Shown piece after piece: positions 10,191 to 18,723 of a DNA stretch of 47,949 nucleotides. Source of the stretch: Deltaproteobacteria bacterium (GTDB taxonomy: Bacteria > SZUA-79 > Acidulodesulfobacterales > Acidulodesulfobacteraceae); the NCBI GenBank assembly GCA_023381755.1, contig JAMCUF010000037.1:7205-55153 (forward strand). Reading direction: 5' to 3'. A program made the position numbers and the translations under genes. The first letter of the stretch is position 1; every line of letters begins with the position of its first letter. Under the pieces are notes generated by a model. It worked only from the letters and a program-made list of their open reading frames with translations. It ran no database searches and was not told where the DNA came from.

Positions 10191-10401
10191 ATTTATTCCA
10201 GCGGACAAATCCGTCATATCTTTTGAACTCGCGTTTTTACGGCATTTTTAGATAATCAAGATAAAATACGCAAATAAATAGAAAAATAAAAAGGATAGAC
10301 TTTTAAGGAATAAGATTATAAAATCAATAGACGAAATAAATAATAATCCTAAAAAGGCGGTACGGCATTTATCATAATTTATCATAACCTGAGGTAAAAC
10401 T
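10191..10401. other. AT-rich intergenic region upstream of ctpA
   Basis: Together with the terminator this makes a stretch of over 300 bases without a gene. It contains TTGAAC-like and TAAAAT-like words but no convincing paired promoter boxes, and no RNA family or repeat that I recognise. Transcription of ctpA must start here, because the previous unit is terminated. Confidence 0.4.
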
Positions 10402-11712
10402 ATGGGTAAGTTTTTAAGCAGGTCGTTAATCAAACCTGTAATATTCCTTATTTTTTTTGCTGTGTTTTTTGGTTTCATAAACAACGATTCCTGTTTCGCA
10501 AAGAAATTGAGCGGAAGCACCATTAAAAATTTAAGGCTTTTTTCAAAAGTATATACTTTAATAAAAAATAATTATATAAAGAAAGAAAACTCTGAAAAGC
10601 TTATTTTTGGGGCAATAGAAGGTATGGTGTCCACATTGGACCCGCATACCTATTTTTTAACTCCAAACGAATTTAGGCAAATGAAAGCCGAAACTTCGGG
10701 AGAATTTGTCGGCATCGGCGTTAAAATTTCCGTCAGAAATCATTATATTGTCGTAATATCGCCCATAGATGGTTTCCCGGCCGCTAAGGCAGGTATAAAA
10801 GCGGGCGATATTATTGAAAAAATTAATAATATTTCAACATATAATATGAATATTATGAAGGCGGTTAACCTTCTTCGCGGTAAGGCCGGAAGCGTTGTCA
10901 GCCTTTTGATAGAACGCAAGGGTTTTAAAAAACCCGGGGTTTTTAAACTTATCAGAGAGAACATAATATTAAAAAGCGTGAAATATATGATACTGCCGCA
11001 TCATATCGGTTATGTAAGAATTTCAAGTTTTCAGGAACACACAAACAGCCAACTTTTGAAAGTACTAAAAGTCATAAGCTTAAGGGAGCACGGGATTCAA
11101 GGGTTAATCATCGACTTAAGAAATAACCCCGGCGGTCTTTTAAATCAAGCTATTAAGGTTTGCAGCGATTTTATAAAAAGCGGGGTAGTAGTTTATACAA
11201 AAGGAAGAATCAAATCTCAGGATGTAAAATACTTTGCCTTAGGGGAAAAGACGCCTTTTAAATACCCTGTGGTTGTTTTAGTAAATTCTGGAACTGCTAG
11301 TGCCGCCGAAATTATGGCGGGAAGCCTTCAGGCTCATAAAAGGGCTATTGTGGTTGGAACGCGGACATTTGGCAAGGGTTCCGTCCAGACGGTTTTTACA
11401 CTTCCGGATGGTGCAGGCATTGGACTAACGACAGCCTTTTACTTTTTGCCTAACGGCGTTTCGGTTCAGGACAGAGGTGTAATGCCAAATTTTATCGTTC
11501 ACAGCTCAAAGGATTTTATATTCGTAAAGCCACCTTCTAAATTAAGGGAGATTAATTTAAGGCATCACTTTAGAAATCCTGAAGGTAAGAAAATAAAAGA
11601 AAAGTATAAATACGATGTATTTAAGGTGTATTTTAAAAAAGACGATCAGTTCAGGTTTGCTTATGAACTGCTTAAGGGTTGGAATTTCATTAAAAGCGTC
11701 GGAGTAAAGTAA
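10402..11712 (+). CDS. ctpA: S41 family C-terminal processing peptidase
   Basis: A periplasmic serine protease that trims or degrades proteins from their C-termini. The 436-aa product has an N-terminal signal/anchor (about residues 12-33), the GAIEGMVSTLDPHTYFL block, a PDZ domain (about 95-180, GFPAAKAGIKAGDIIEKIN) and the S41 catalytic core with the Ser-Lys dyad Ser300 (SGTASAAE) and Lys325 (FGKGSVQT), 25 residues apart as in the family. The tail after residue 390 is basic and variable. The stop is followed within two bases by the polysaccharide deacetylase gene, so the two are coupled. This ctp-deacetylase pair, often next to an EnvC-like peptidase, is common in proteobacterial envelope loci. 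Confidence 0.95.
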   Translation: MGKFLSRSLIKPVIFLIFFAVFFGFINNDSCFAKKLSGSTIKNLRLFSKVYTLIKNNYIKKENSEKLIFGAIEGMVSTLDPHTYFLTPNEFRQMKAETSGEFVGIGVKISVRNHYIVVISPIDGFPAAKAGIKAGDIIEKINNISTYNMNIMKAVNLLRGKAGSVVSLLIERKGFKKPGVFKLIRENIILKSVKYMILPHHIGYVRISSFQEHTNSQLLKVLKVISLREHGIQGLIIDLRNNPGGLLNQAIKVCSDFIKSGVVVYTKGRIKSQDVKYFALGEKTPFKYPVVVLVNSGTASAAEIMAGSLQAHKRAIVVGTRTFGKGSVQTVFTLPDGAGIGLTTAFYFLPNGVSVQDRGVMPNFIVHSSKDFIFVKPPSKLREINLRHHFRNPEGKKIKEKYKYDVFKVYFKKDDQFRFAYELLKGWNFIKSVGVK

Positions 11713-11714
11713 GC

Positions 11715-12968
11715 TTGGCGAAAGATAAAAAAGAAAACAATGGCAGGTTAAGGCGTAAAATTTTATTAATATCGGCCGGCTTTTTTATTGCCGCGCTTTT
11801 TTTTATTTTTATTTATAAATTTTTATTTTTGGTACGGTATGCCGAACGGTTTAAACAGTATATTAATTCCGGAAGGTCTGATAGAACGGCCTTAAAGATA
11901 GCTCTTTATAAAAAACATCCCGTAAGAAATTTAACTATTTTCTTTAAAAAGACATTAAAAAATTTAAACATTCCAAGTCGTAATATTATAAAACAACATA
12001 TTGTCTTAAATGTTAAGACGCCCGGAAGCCGTGGAAATAATTTGAGGGATATAAATCTCGATTTTTTAAAATATAATGTTTTAGTATCAAAAGACCCGGA
12101 TTTTAATTTAATAGAAAATATTTTTAGAAGAGAGTTTAGAAAATATATAATACCCTCTAAAGGGCAGGTAAGCTATTATTCGTACGCAGTCAAAAATAAC
12201 ACTTTATGCCTGTATTTTTATTATAAATCCAGACTTATTCTGAAATCAGTTTTTATAGTAAAAGGGATTGATAACAGCGGGTTTAATTCTGTAAAACAAT
12301 ATGTAAACGCTCCCAAAATATCGCTGGATGTAGATGATGTAGGCTATGACGCGACTTTTATAGACGGTTTAATTTCGCTGCATACCCCGATAACTTTTGC
12401 AATTTTTCCTTATGCCCCTTTTTCTAAACAAATAGACTTAACGCTGCATAAATTAGGATATGAAACTATAATGCATATCCCAATGGAGCCGGTTAATACC
12501 AGACTTTTTCCGGGAGATGGGGCGTTGTCTGTTTCGATGAATAAAAAAGAGATAAGAAATAAGATTTTCACCGATATAAACAGGCTTCCGTTTGTGGATG
12601 GAGCTAATAATCACGAAGGCTCTTTATTTACATCCGATAAAAATAAAATTTGCGATGCCGTTTCTGTTTTTAAGAAAAAGGGTTTATTTTTTGTGGATAG
12701 TCTAACCGATGGAAACAGCTATGCTTACCGGTGCGCATTAAAAAGCGGGCTTCCATCGGCGCAGAGGGATGTTTTTTTAGACGATAAGCCATCGATTAAA
12801 TATATAAAAAATCAGATTAAGATTGCCGCATCTTTAGCCGGCAGATTCAAAAGGGTTATAATTATAGGCCACCCAAGGCAAAGCACCGTTCGGGTTTTAA
12901 TGAAGGAGGTCCCTCGTCTTAAGAAAAAGGGGTATTTTTTTGTACCGCTATGTGAATTTTTAAGATAG
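11715..12968 (+). CDS. divergent polysaccharide deacetylase family protein (YibQ-like)
   Basis: A 417-aa envelope protein. One transmembrane helix near residues 15-38 is preceded by a basic N-terminus (start TTG at 11715, two bases after ctpA). The central part is poorly conserved. The C-terminal ~210 residues match the divergent polysaccharide deacetylase (DUF610) fold: ISLDVDDVGYD, HTPITFAIFPYAPFSKQ, GYETIMHIPMEP, GANNHEGSLFTSD and VIIIGHPRQST. The paired Asp and the His motifs suggest a metal site, but the true substrate of this family is not settled. The translational link to ctpA places it in periplasmic envelope maintenance. Confidence 0.9.
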   Translation: MAKDKKENNGRLRRKILLISAGFFIAALFFIFIYKFLFLVRYAERFKQYINSGRSDRTALKIALYKKHPVRNLTIFFKKTLKNLNIPSRNIIKQHIVLNVKTPGSRGNNLRDINLDFLKYNVLVSKDPDFNLIENIFRREFRKYIIPSKGQVSYYSYAVKNNTLCLYFYYKSRLILKSVFIVKGIDNSGFNSVKQYVNAPKISLDVDDVGYDATFIDGLISLHTPITFAIFPYAPFSKQIDLTLHKLGYETIMHIPMEPVNTRLFPGDGALSVSMNKKEIRNKIFTDINRLPFVDGANNHEGSLFTSDKNKICDAVSVFKKKGLFFVDSLTDGNSYAYRCALKSGLPSAQRDVFLDDKPSIKYIKNQIKIAASLAGRFKRVIIIGHPRQSTVRVLMKEVPRLKKKGYFFVPLCEFLR

Positions 12969-13022
12969 AAAGAAAATAGGCAGGTTTTTAGGTATTAATA
13001 TTTCATATGGATTATATTTTAT

Positions 13023-13841
13023 ATGAAAAATTTTAAAGAAAGGGTTATAATTGCGCTGGATTATAACAATCTGGATTCGGCAAAAGATATGCTGGAAAGG
13101 CTTAAAGGGGAAGCTCTTTTTTATAAAATAGGGCTGGAACTTTTTACCTCCTGTTGCGATAAAAGTGTGAAATTAATCAGGGATTACGGCTGCAAGATAT
13201 TTTTAGATCTTAAATTTCACGATATTCCCAATACCGTTTATAATGCCGTTAAGTCTGCCGGCGAATTAGGTGTCGATATAATAAACGTTCATGCCTCCGG
13301 AGGGGTCGAGATGATGAAATCTGCGAAAAAAGGGGGAATGGAGGCGGCGGATAAAATAGGAAAAAACATCGATATTATTGCAGTAACGGTTTTAACTAAT
13401 CTCTCGGAAGGGGATGTAAGGGATATCTTTTATTATTCCAAAGAAAAAACTAATCCTGATGGTTTAAACGGAGGCTGCGGCAATATTGTCGGTAATTTGG
13501 CTTTGCATCTTGCAAAATTGGCTAAAATTTCAGGTCTTGACGGGGCGGTGTGTTCAGGATACGAATCCGTCGAAATAAAAAAAGTTTTGGGTGACGGCTT
13601 TAAAACAATTATCCCGGGAATCAGGTTAAAAAGGGGTAATTACGCAAAAGACGGGAATGCCGGCAATGCCGCCGCCGGCGGCGTGCGGGTAGACGACCAG
13701 AAAAGGGTGATGACGCCTTCTATGGCGTTTAATTCGCAAGCGGACTACATAATTATAGGAAGGGAGGTTACGGCTTCTAACAATCCCATAGAGGCTTTAA
13801 AGGCAGTTTATAATGATATCGAAAGATTTGCCGGAAATTAA
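13023..13841 (+). CDS. pyrF: orotidine 5'-phosphate decarboxylase
   Basis: Decarboxylates OMP to UMP, the last step of de novo pyrimidine synthesis. The 272-aa TIM barrel carries the catalytic array Asp62, Lys64, Asp67 in LDLKFHDIPNT, the AVTVLTNL strand, the phosphate-binding PGIRL and the terminal ADYIIIGREVT. It is about 35 residues longer than typical bacterial type 1 enzymes. The excess is an insert after PGIRLKRG, rich in Gly/Asn/Ala (DGNAGNAAAGGVRV) and encoded by a GC-rich palindrome, sitting in the flexible loop that covers the active site in this family. Its partner step enzymes are far downstream (the PyrK-PyrD fusion). Confidence 0.95.
   Translation: MKNFKERVIIALDYNNLDSAKDMLERLKGEALFYKIGLELFTSCCDKSVKLIRDYGCKIFLDLKFHDIPNTVYNAVKSAGELGVDIINVHASGGVEMMKSAKKGGMEAADKIGKNIDIIAVTVLTNLSEGDVRDIFYYSKEKTNPDGLNGGCGNIVGNLALHLAKLAKISGLDGAVCSGYESVEIKKVLGDGFKTIIPGIRLKRGNYAKDGNAGNAAAGGVRVDDQKRVMTPSMAFNSQADYIIIGREVTASNNPIEALKAVYNDIERFAGN
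13668..13683 (+). repeat. GC-rich palindrome within pyrF
   Basis: GCCGCCGCCGGCGGCG contains a perfect 14-base self-complementary core at 13670-13683, in a gene that is otherwise AT-rich. It encodes part of the Gly/Ala-rich loop insert of PyrF. It resembles the GC-rich in-frame palindromes in dnaE, addB and addA in this window. Confidence 0.5.
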
Positions 13842-13901
13842 TCTGTTTAAAATTTATATATATACAATATAAATAAAATAAAAATAAGCCGGACTAAATT
13901 A

Positions 13902-14642
13902 ATGCAATTGACGATATACGGGACAAACACTATTAGAGAAGCTATTGTTTCCTGTAAACTGCAAAAAACTGTTTATGTAAGCGAGAAAAAGCAAAAGAGC
14001 GGTTTTATTAATAAAGATCTTTTAAATTTAATTAAAGAAAAAAAAATCGAAATAGAAATAAAAAATAACGATATCTTTATAAAAGAGTTCGGAAAAGAGG
14101 CCTTTATAAAGGGAATAGCGGCAACCGCCCACTATAACGAAAAGCAGTATGAGGAGCTATTCGGGAACAAATCTAAACAATTGCCGTTTTATTTAATATT
14201 AGATGAAGTTACGGACCCGCAAAATTTAGGTTCCATTATCAGGACGGCAAATTGCTCCGGCATCTCGGGCATTATACTCCCGAAGTCAAATTCTATTTTT
14301 ATAACCTCTTCCGTAGCCCAGGTTTCGCAGGGGGCGCTATTTTATGTCGATGTGGCGAGGGTTACAAATATCGCAAGGGTTATAGACGATTTAAAAAAGC
14401 GGGGTATATGGATTATAGGAATGTCTAACAATTCTAAAGACGATATTTATTCGATAGATTATAATGTTCCGCTGGCCGTTGTTATAGGTTCCGAGGGCAA
14501 GGGCTTAAGAAGGCTTACAATCTCGAAGTGCGAAAAGATTGTAAAGATACCGATGGTTGGAAATATAAACTCTTTAAATGCCGGAGTCAGCTTTGCCGTC
14601 ATGGCGTATGAGATTTTCAGGCAGAGAATATATAATAAATAA
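13902..14642 (+). CDS. rlmB: TrmH/RlmB-family 2'-O-ribose RNA methyltransferase
   Basis: A SAM-dependent SPOUT-class methyltransferase of 246 aa. The N-terminal substrate-binding domain starts IYGTNTIREAI. The SPOUT knot motifs are all present: motif 1 DPQNLGSIIRTANCSG, motif 2 AVVIGSEGKGL, and motif 3 NSLNAGVSFAVMAYEI. The architecture matches RlmB, which methylates G2251 of 23S rRNA, but TrmH-family paralogues acting on other rRNA positions look alike, so the exact target is inference. It stands alone between pyrF and the cold-shock gene. Confidence 0.88.
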   Translation: MQLTIYGTNTIREAIVSCKLQKTVYVSEKKQKSGFINKDLLNLIKEKKIEIEIKNNDIFIKEFGKEAFIKGIAATAHYNEKQYEELFGNKSKQLPFYLILDEVTDPQNLGSIIRTANCSGISGIILPKSNSIFITSSVAQVSQGALFYVDVARVTNIARVIDDLKKRGIWIIGMSNNSKDDIYSIDYNVPLAVVIGSEGKGLRRLTISKCEKIVKIPMVGNINSLNAGVSFAVMAYEIFRQRIYNK

Positions 14643-14735
14643 AATATATTGATTAATTTCAACTAAAAGGCGATATCTTAAAATTGGCAAAACAAGGACA
14701 TTTCTACTTTGCCTTGACACAGCTAAAAAATAAAC

Positions 14736-14764
14736 TTGACATTATTTGTTTAATGTTATATTCT
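14736..14764 (+). promoter_or_regulatory. promoter of the cold-shock gene
   Basis: TTGACA at 14736-14741, then 17 bases to TATTCT (14759-14764), or 15 bases to TATATT. A second TTGACA lies at 14714-14719 without a well-placed -10. Transcription from here would give an untranslated leader of about 95 bases before the ATG at 14866, as is usual for csp genes. Confidence 0.6.
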
Positions 14765-14814
14765 CTGTATTGACTTGTTTGTCTATATGTTTGGATGAAG
14801 GTCTAATTTTAACA

Positions 14815-14843
14815 TTTAACGGCTGTTTTTACCGGTCGTTAAA
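14815..14843 (+). promoter_or_regulatory. 5'-leader stem-loop beside the csp ribosome-binding site
   Basis: TTTAACG (14815-14821) pairs perfectly with CGTTAAA (14837-14843). Inside it GCTG and CCGGT extend the stem with two wobbles around a U-rich loop. The 3' arm overlaps the first of two Shine-Dalgarno-like words (AAAGGAG at 14841-14847); the second, AAGGAG at 14851, stays free. The geometry suggests temperature-dependent translation control, which is inference from position only. Confidence 0.5.
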
Positions 14844-14865
14844 GGAGAGTAAGGAGAAGTAAAGT

Positions 14866-15069
14866 ATGAGGTACCAAGGGAAAGTGAAATGGTTTAACGA
14901 CAGCAAAGGTTTTGGATTTATCGAACAGGAAAACGGGCAGGATGTTTTCGTTCATTATTCTGCAATTTCGCAGGATGGCTTTAAAACTTTAGCAGAGGGA
15001 CAAAAAGTAGAGTTTGAAATCACCAATGGCGCAAAAGGCCCCCAGGCTATCAATGTGACAAAGGCTTAA
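14866..15069 (+). CDS. cold-shock protein (CspA family)
   Basis: A 67-aa single-domain OB-fold nucleic-acid chaperone. It has the RNA-binding motifs RNP1 (KGFGFIE, residues 13-19) and RNP2 (VFVHYSAI) and the KVKWFND start. It prevents or melts RNA secondary structure. The gene is monocistronic, with its own promoter, a structured ~95-base leader and a strong downstream terminator, matching the layout of regulated csp genes. Which paralogue it is (CspA, CspC, etc.) cannot be told from sequence alone. Confidence 0.97.
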   Translation: MRYQGKVKWFNDSKGFGFIEQENGQDVFVHYSAISQDGFKTLAEGQKVEFEITNGAKGPQAINVTKA

Positions 15070-15234
15070 TCTTTGCATATGAATTAAGCGGTGTATGTTC
15101 TCTACTTGCATTCATGATTCGTTCGTTCACTATCCTATCCTGTATGGAAAAGTAGTGTTAAGGAATAAATAACAAAGTAATAGCAAGCAAATAAAAGTAT
15201 GCCGTTTTAAGATTTGGCCATTTTCAAAATCATT

Positions 15235-15272
15235 AACCCCAGTAAATAAATTTCATTTATTGGGGTTTTTTT
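15235..15272 (+). terminator. rho-independent terminator downstream of csp
   Basis: AACCCCAGTAAAT (15235-15247) pairs along 13 positions, one a G-U, with ATTTATTGGGGTT (15255-15267), and is followed by a T run. It lies 165 bases after the csp stop. The intervening segment has no ORF or structure that I can name. The terminator is nearly symmetric but only the + strand reading has a good U-tract. Confidence 0.8.
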
Positions 15273-15383
15273 ATTGCCGTAAACAATAAAAATAATAGAT
15301 ATAAATGTGTTATAATAATAAATTAATATAGCATATATACAATTCATTTTGTTAACGGATAATATATGCCTGGAGGCGGATAG

Positions 15384-17225
15384 TTGAACTATCAGGAAAA
15401 AATTAGGAATATTGCGGTTGTTGCCCATGTTGACCACGGCAAAACCACGTTGATAGATAAAATGCTTAAAGAAAGCATAAGTAAAAGGGATTTTGAAGCT
15501 TTGCCCGAAAGGGCGATGGACACCGATGAGCTTGAAAAAGAGCGCGGAATAACTATTTTATCGAAATGCACGGGCATAAAGTTTAATGATTATAGGATTA
15601 ATATTGTTGATACGCCGGGACACGGGGATTTTGGAAGCGAGGTTGAAAGAGTGCTTGCCATGGTTGACGGAGTTTTACTTTTAGTGGATGCCTTTGACGG
15701 ACCTATGCCGCAGACGAGATTTATTTTAAAAAAGTGCTTAGAGTTTAATCTGAAAGTCGTGCTTGTGATAAATAAGATAGACAGACCGGGCGCCAGACCG
15801 AAAGATGTTTTAGAGATGGTTTACGATTTATTTCTTGAATTGGGCGGTGAAAATGCCAACCTGGATTTTCCAGTGATATATTCCTCCGCAAAAGAGGGTT
15901 ATGCAATAAAAGATTTAGGGATAACGGGGGAAAGCCGCTATAAAGACAGGCTTAATCCGCTTTTTGAGGCGATAGTGGATTTTATACCCCATCCGTCTAT
16001 TATAAATAATCCAAATCTCGAGTTTTTGGTCACAAGCATAGGCCATGACGATTTTCTTGGCGCAACCGCCATCGGCATTGTTAAATCGGGGAAACTTAAG
16101 GTTATGGATCAGGTATATTTGTATAATGTCAAGGATGAGTTGGTTAAAGCGAGGCCGACAAAGCTATTTTTATTTGACGGACTTAAAAAACAAGAGATCG
16201 GCGAAATAAACGAAGGCGATATTGCCTTAGCAGCAGGACTTACGGGCGTTAGCGCAGGGGATTATATCGTAAAAGATAGGCCCGTATCCCCGTTGCAAAG
16301 AATAAAAATAGACGAGCCTGTTATTCTTGTTAATTTTATAGTTAATAAAAGCCCTTTTTCCGGAAGAGAGGGGAAATTTGTAACGACAAGGCAGTTAAAG
16401 GAAAGGCTTTATAAAGAGGTGTTGAACAATGTCGGGCTTAAGGTTACCGGCACCGGCGATGAAACGGTATTTGATGTTTATGGCAGGGGACTTCTGCATT
16501 TATCCATTTTAATCGAAAAAATGAGAAGGGAAGGGTTTGAATTTGCACTGTCCAAACCCAGAGGCGTTATAAAGGAAATCGAGGGCAAAAAAATGGAGCC
16601 TTACGAGCTTTTGTATATAACCGTTAAGGACGAATTCACCGGGGTAATCCTCGAAAGACTTTCATCCATGAAGGGCAATCTAATAGATATGACTAAAGAT
16701 GACAAGGGGAATACCTATCTTGAGTTTGTTATACCTTCAAGGAGCATAATGGGGTTTCATAACGAATTCTTGACGCTTACCAAAGGTACAGGGACAATGA
16801 ACCATAATTTTTATAAATTTGACGAATATGCCTTTGATATTTCTCCCAGAAAAAACGGAGTAATGATATCTATGGAAACCGGTGAAGCCAATTCATACGG
16901 TTTATTTAATTTGCAGGATAGGGGCAGTCTTTTCATGAGCCCTCAGGACGAGGTTTATGAAGGGATGATAATAGGAATTCATTCAAAACCGGGGGATATT
17001 GCCGTCAATCCATGCAAAAAAAAGCAGCTCAGCAATATGAGGTCAAAGGCTTCGGATGAGATGATTACATTAACTCCCCCCATAAAACCTACAATAGAAT
17101 ATGCGCTTGAATTCATCGAAGACGATGAACTTGTCGAATTTACTCCAAAGTCCATTCGCTTGCGAAAGAAACTATTATCCGAAAGCGGCCGTAAAAGGGA
17201 ATCGAGGGGGCTTTCCAGGGTGTAA
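15384..17225 (+). CDS. typA: ribosome-associated translational GTPase TypA/BipA
   Basis: An EF-G-like GTPase that binds 70S ribosomes and helps subunit assembly at low temperature and under stress. The 613-aa protein shows G1 [10 protein letters not shown]2 ERGITI, G3 DTPGHGDF, G4 NKID, and the BipA-specific C-terminal domain ([56 protein letters not shown]). The start is TTG at 15384, fixed by GGAGGCGG at 15372-15379. It sits directly after the csp transcription unit, but the terminator separates them. It ends 31 bases before the nitrilase-family gene. Confidence 0.97.
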   Translation: MNYQEKIRNIAVVAHVDHGKTTLIDKMLKESISKRDFEALPERAMDTDELEKERGITILSKCTGIKFNDYRINIVDTPGHGDFGSEVERVLAMVDGVLLLVDAFDGPMPQTRFILKKCLEFNLKVVLVINKIDRPGARPKDVLEMVYDLFLELGGENANLDFPVIYSSAKEGYAIKDLGITGESRYKDRLNPLFEAIVDFIPHPSIINNPNLEFLVTSIGHDDFLGATAIGIVKSGKLKVMDQVYLYNVKDELVKARPTKLFLFDGLKKQEIGEINEGDIALAAGLTGVSAGDYIVKDRPVSPLQRIKIDEPVILVNFIVNKSPFSGREGKFVTTRQLKERLYKEVLNNVGLKVTGTGDETVFDVYGRGLLHLSILIEKMRREGFEFALSKPRGVIKEIEGKKMEPYELLYITVKDEFTGVILERLSSMKGNLIDMTKDDKGNTYLEFVIPSRSIMGFHNEFLTLTKGTGTMNHNFYKFDEYAFDISPRKNGVMISMETGEANSYGLFNLQDRGSLFMSPQDEVYEGMIIGIHSKPGDIAVNPCKKKQLSNMRSKASDEMITLTPPIKPTIEYALEFIEDDELVEFTPKSIRLRKKLLSESGRKRESRGLSRV

Positions 17226-17256
17226 GGCGTAAGCGGTGTGAAAGGGTGCTTTTGAA

Positions 17257-18078
17257 ATGAGAGTTAAAATTTGTGCGGTGCAGATGTCTTCCTCGGCAGA
17301 TAAAAATATATCGGTTAAAAAAGCAATTGATTTTTTATCTATGGCTTCAAAAAATAAAGCCGATATCGTTTGCTTTCCGGAGCTTTTTACGACCAATTGG
17401 TTTCCGCAAGATAGGGAAATAGATAACGTAGGTAAAAACCTTGCATTGGCGGAAAATGTCAGCGGAACAACTTTAGAGTTGTTAAGGGAACAGGCAAAAA
17501 ATTTTAAAATGATTATTATTGCCCCTTTTTTTGAAAAAAGTGGCGACCTTTATTACAACAGTACGGCCGTCATAAGTGAAAAGGGCGAGATTCTTGGGGT
17601 TTATAGAAAAATTCATCTCCCCGATGTCGAGTATTACTATGAAAAGTCTTATTTTTCCAACGGGGAAAACATTCCTGTCTTTAGCACTAAGTTTGGGATC
17701 ATAGGCGTCCAAATGTGCTGGGATAATTTTTATCCCGAAGTATCCAGAGTTTTAGCCGTTAAAGGAGCAGAAATTATTTTCGCCCCCACCGCTTCCGCTT
17801 TTAATACTAACAGCAAGTGGTTTTTGTCTATTTCCGCAAATGCTTTTGTTAACGGTGTTTATATATTGAGGGTAAACAAGGTTGGAAGGGATAAAGCCCT
17901 TGATTTTTATGGAAAATCGTTTTGCGTTTCCCCCGACGGAACTATTCTTGACGATTTTGCGGGTCTTAATGAATCCATTATTATTTACAATATCGAAACA
18001 AAAGAGGTAGAAAAGGCGAGGAGGAACTGGCCTTTTATTAATAATCGTTTTAAGGAAGCATACAAAGATATTATGTGA
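17257..18078 (+). CDS. carbon-nitrogen hydrolase (nitrilase superfamily)
   Basis: A 273-aa cytosolic amidase. The Glu-Lys-Cys triad is clear: Glu42 (CFPELF), Lys118 (YRKIHLP) and Cys154 (QMCWDNFYPE). The closest pattern is the N-carbamoylputrescine amidase/beta-ureidopropionase-like branch (PDVEYYYEKSYF, GENIPVF), so a role in polyamine or carbamoyl-amino compound turnover is likely but unproven. No polyamine genes are adjacent. The neighbour downstream is an acetyltransferase 18 bases away, then pyrKD, and together they look like one operon. Confidence 0.92.
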   Translation: MRVKICAVQMSSSADKNISVKKAIDFLSMASKNKADIVCFPELFTTNWFPQDREIDNVGKNLALAENVSGTTLELLREQAKNFKMIIIAPFFEKSGDLYYNSTAVISEKGEILGVYRKIHLPDVEYYYEKSYFSNGENIPVFSTKFGIIGVQMCWDNFYPEVSRVLAVKGAEIIFAPTASAFNTNSKWFLSISANAFVNGVYILRVNKVGRDKALDFYGKSFCVSPDGTILDDFAGLNESIIIYNIETKEVEKARRNWPFINNRFKEAYKDIM

Positions 18079-18096
18079 TTTTTATAATATTGAGAT

Positions 18097-18723
18097 ATGG
18101 AATTAAATTGCATAAACCTTAAAGATATTGTCAATCCGGATATACCTGAAGGTTTTAACAAAAACGAAGAAAGAAATAGTGCTGTTTTAAATCAGTCCGT
18201 AGAAACGGCATCCAACCCGCAAACCTTTCTTGATTACGCAGTTAAGGAGATGTTTGATATACATAGGCAAGCTTCCCAAACGGCATGGGATATGAAGATG
18301 TTTGACAGCGAGTTTAAAAGGCAAAGGTCCGGTTTTATTGTATGCTACACAAATAATGAATATACAAAATTGGATAAAACTAACGATGGCCCCATAGTTC
18401 GCAAGGATAGCATAAAATTTGGCCTAAAATCTAAAATTATCGGATTTGTCATTTTTTACAACGTTTTGGATGAAATGCATATCTTGGATATAACGGTTGC
18501 CAGGGCTGAGCAATCAAAGGGAATTGGAACATTTATGGCGAATTATATCCTGAGAAAATATATCAATTTGGGCGTAAAATATTTTTATTTAGAGGTAAGG
18601 GTCTCTAATTTCAGGGCAATAAAGCTTTATAAAAAATTAGATTTTAAGGTTTTTATGTTGAGGAAGGGCTATTATGATGATAATAAAGAAGATGCTTTAT
18701 GTATGGTTAAGGAGGTCATTTAG
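18097..18723 (+). CDS. GNAT-family acetyltransferase (RimI-like)
   Basis: A 208-aa N-acetyltransferase. The acetyl-CoA-binding motif A is AEQSKGIGTFM, preceded by ILDITVA, and the C-terminal part LEVRVSNFRAIKLYKKLDF followed by RKGYYDDNKEDALCM is the RimI signature (protein N-terminal alanine acetylation, e.g. of ribosomal protein S18). About 80 extra N-terminal residues precede the GNAT core and have no recognised domain; the real start could be internal. Its stop overlaps the GTG start of the next gene by one base, showing translational coupling with the PyrK-PyrD fusion. Confidence 0.85.
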   Translation: MELNCINLKDIVNPDIPEGFNKNEERNSAVLNQSVETASNPQTFLDYAVKEMFDIHRQASQTAWDMKMFDSEFKRQRSGFIVCYTNNEYTKLDKTNDGPIVRKDSIKFGLKSKIIGFVIFYNVLDEMHILDITVARAEQSKGIGTFMANYILRKYINLGVKYFYLEVRVSNFRAIKLYKKLDFKVFMLRKGYYDDNKEDALCMVKEVI

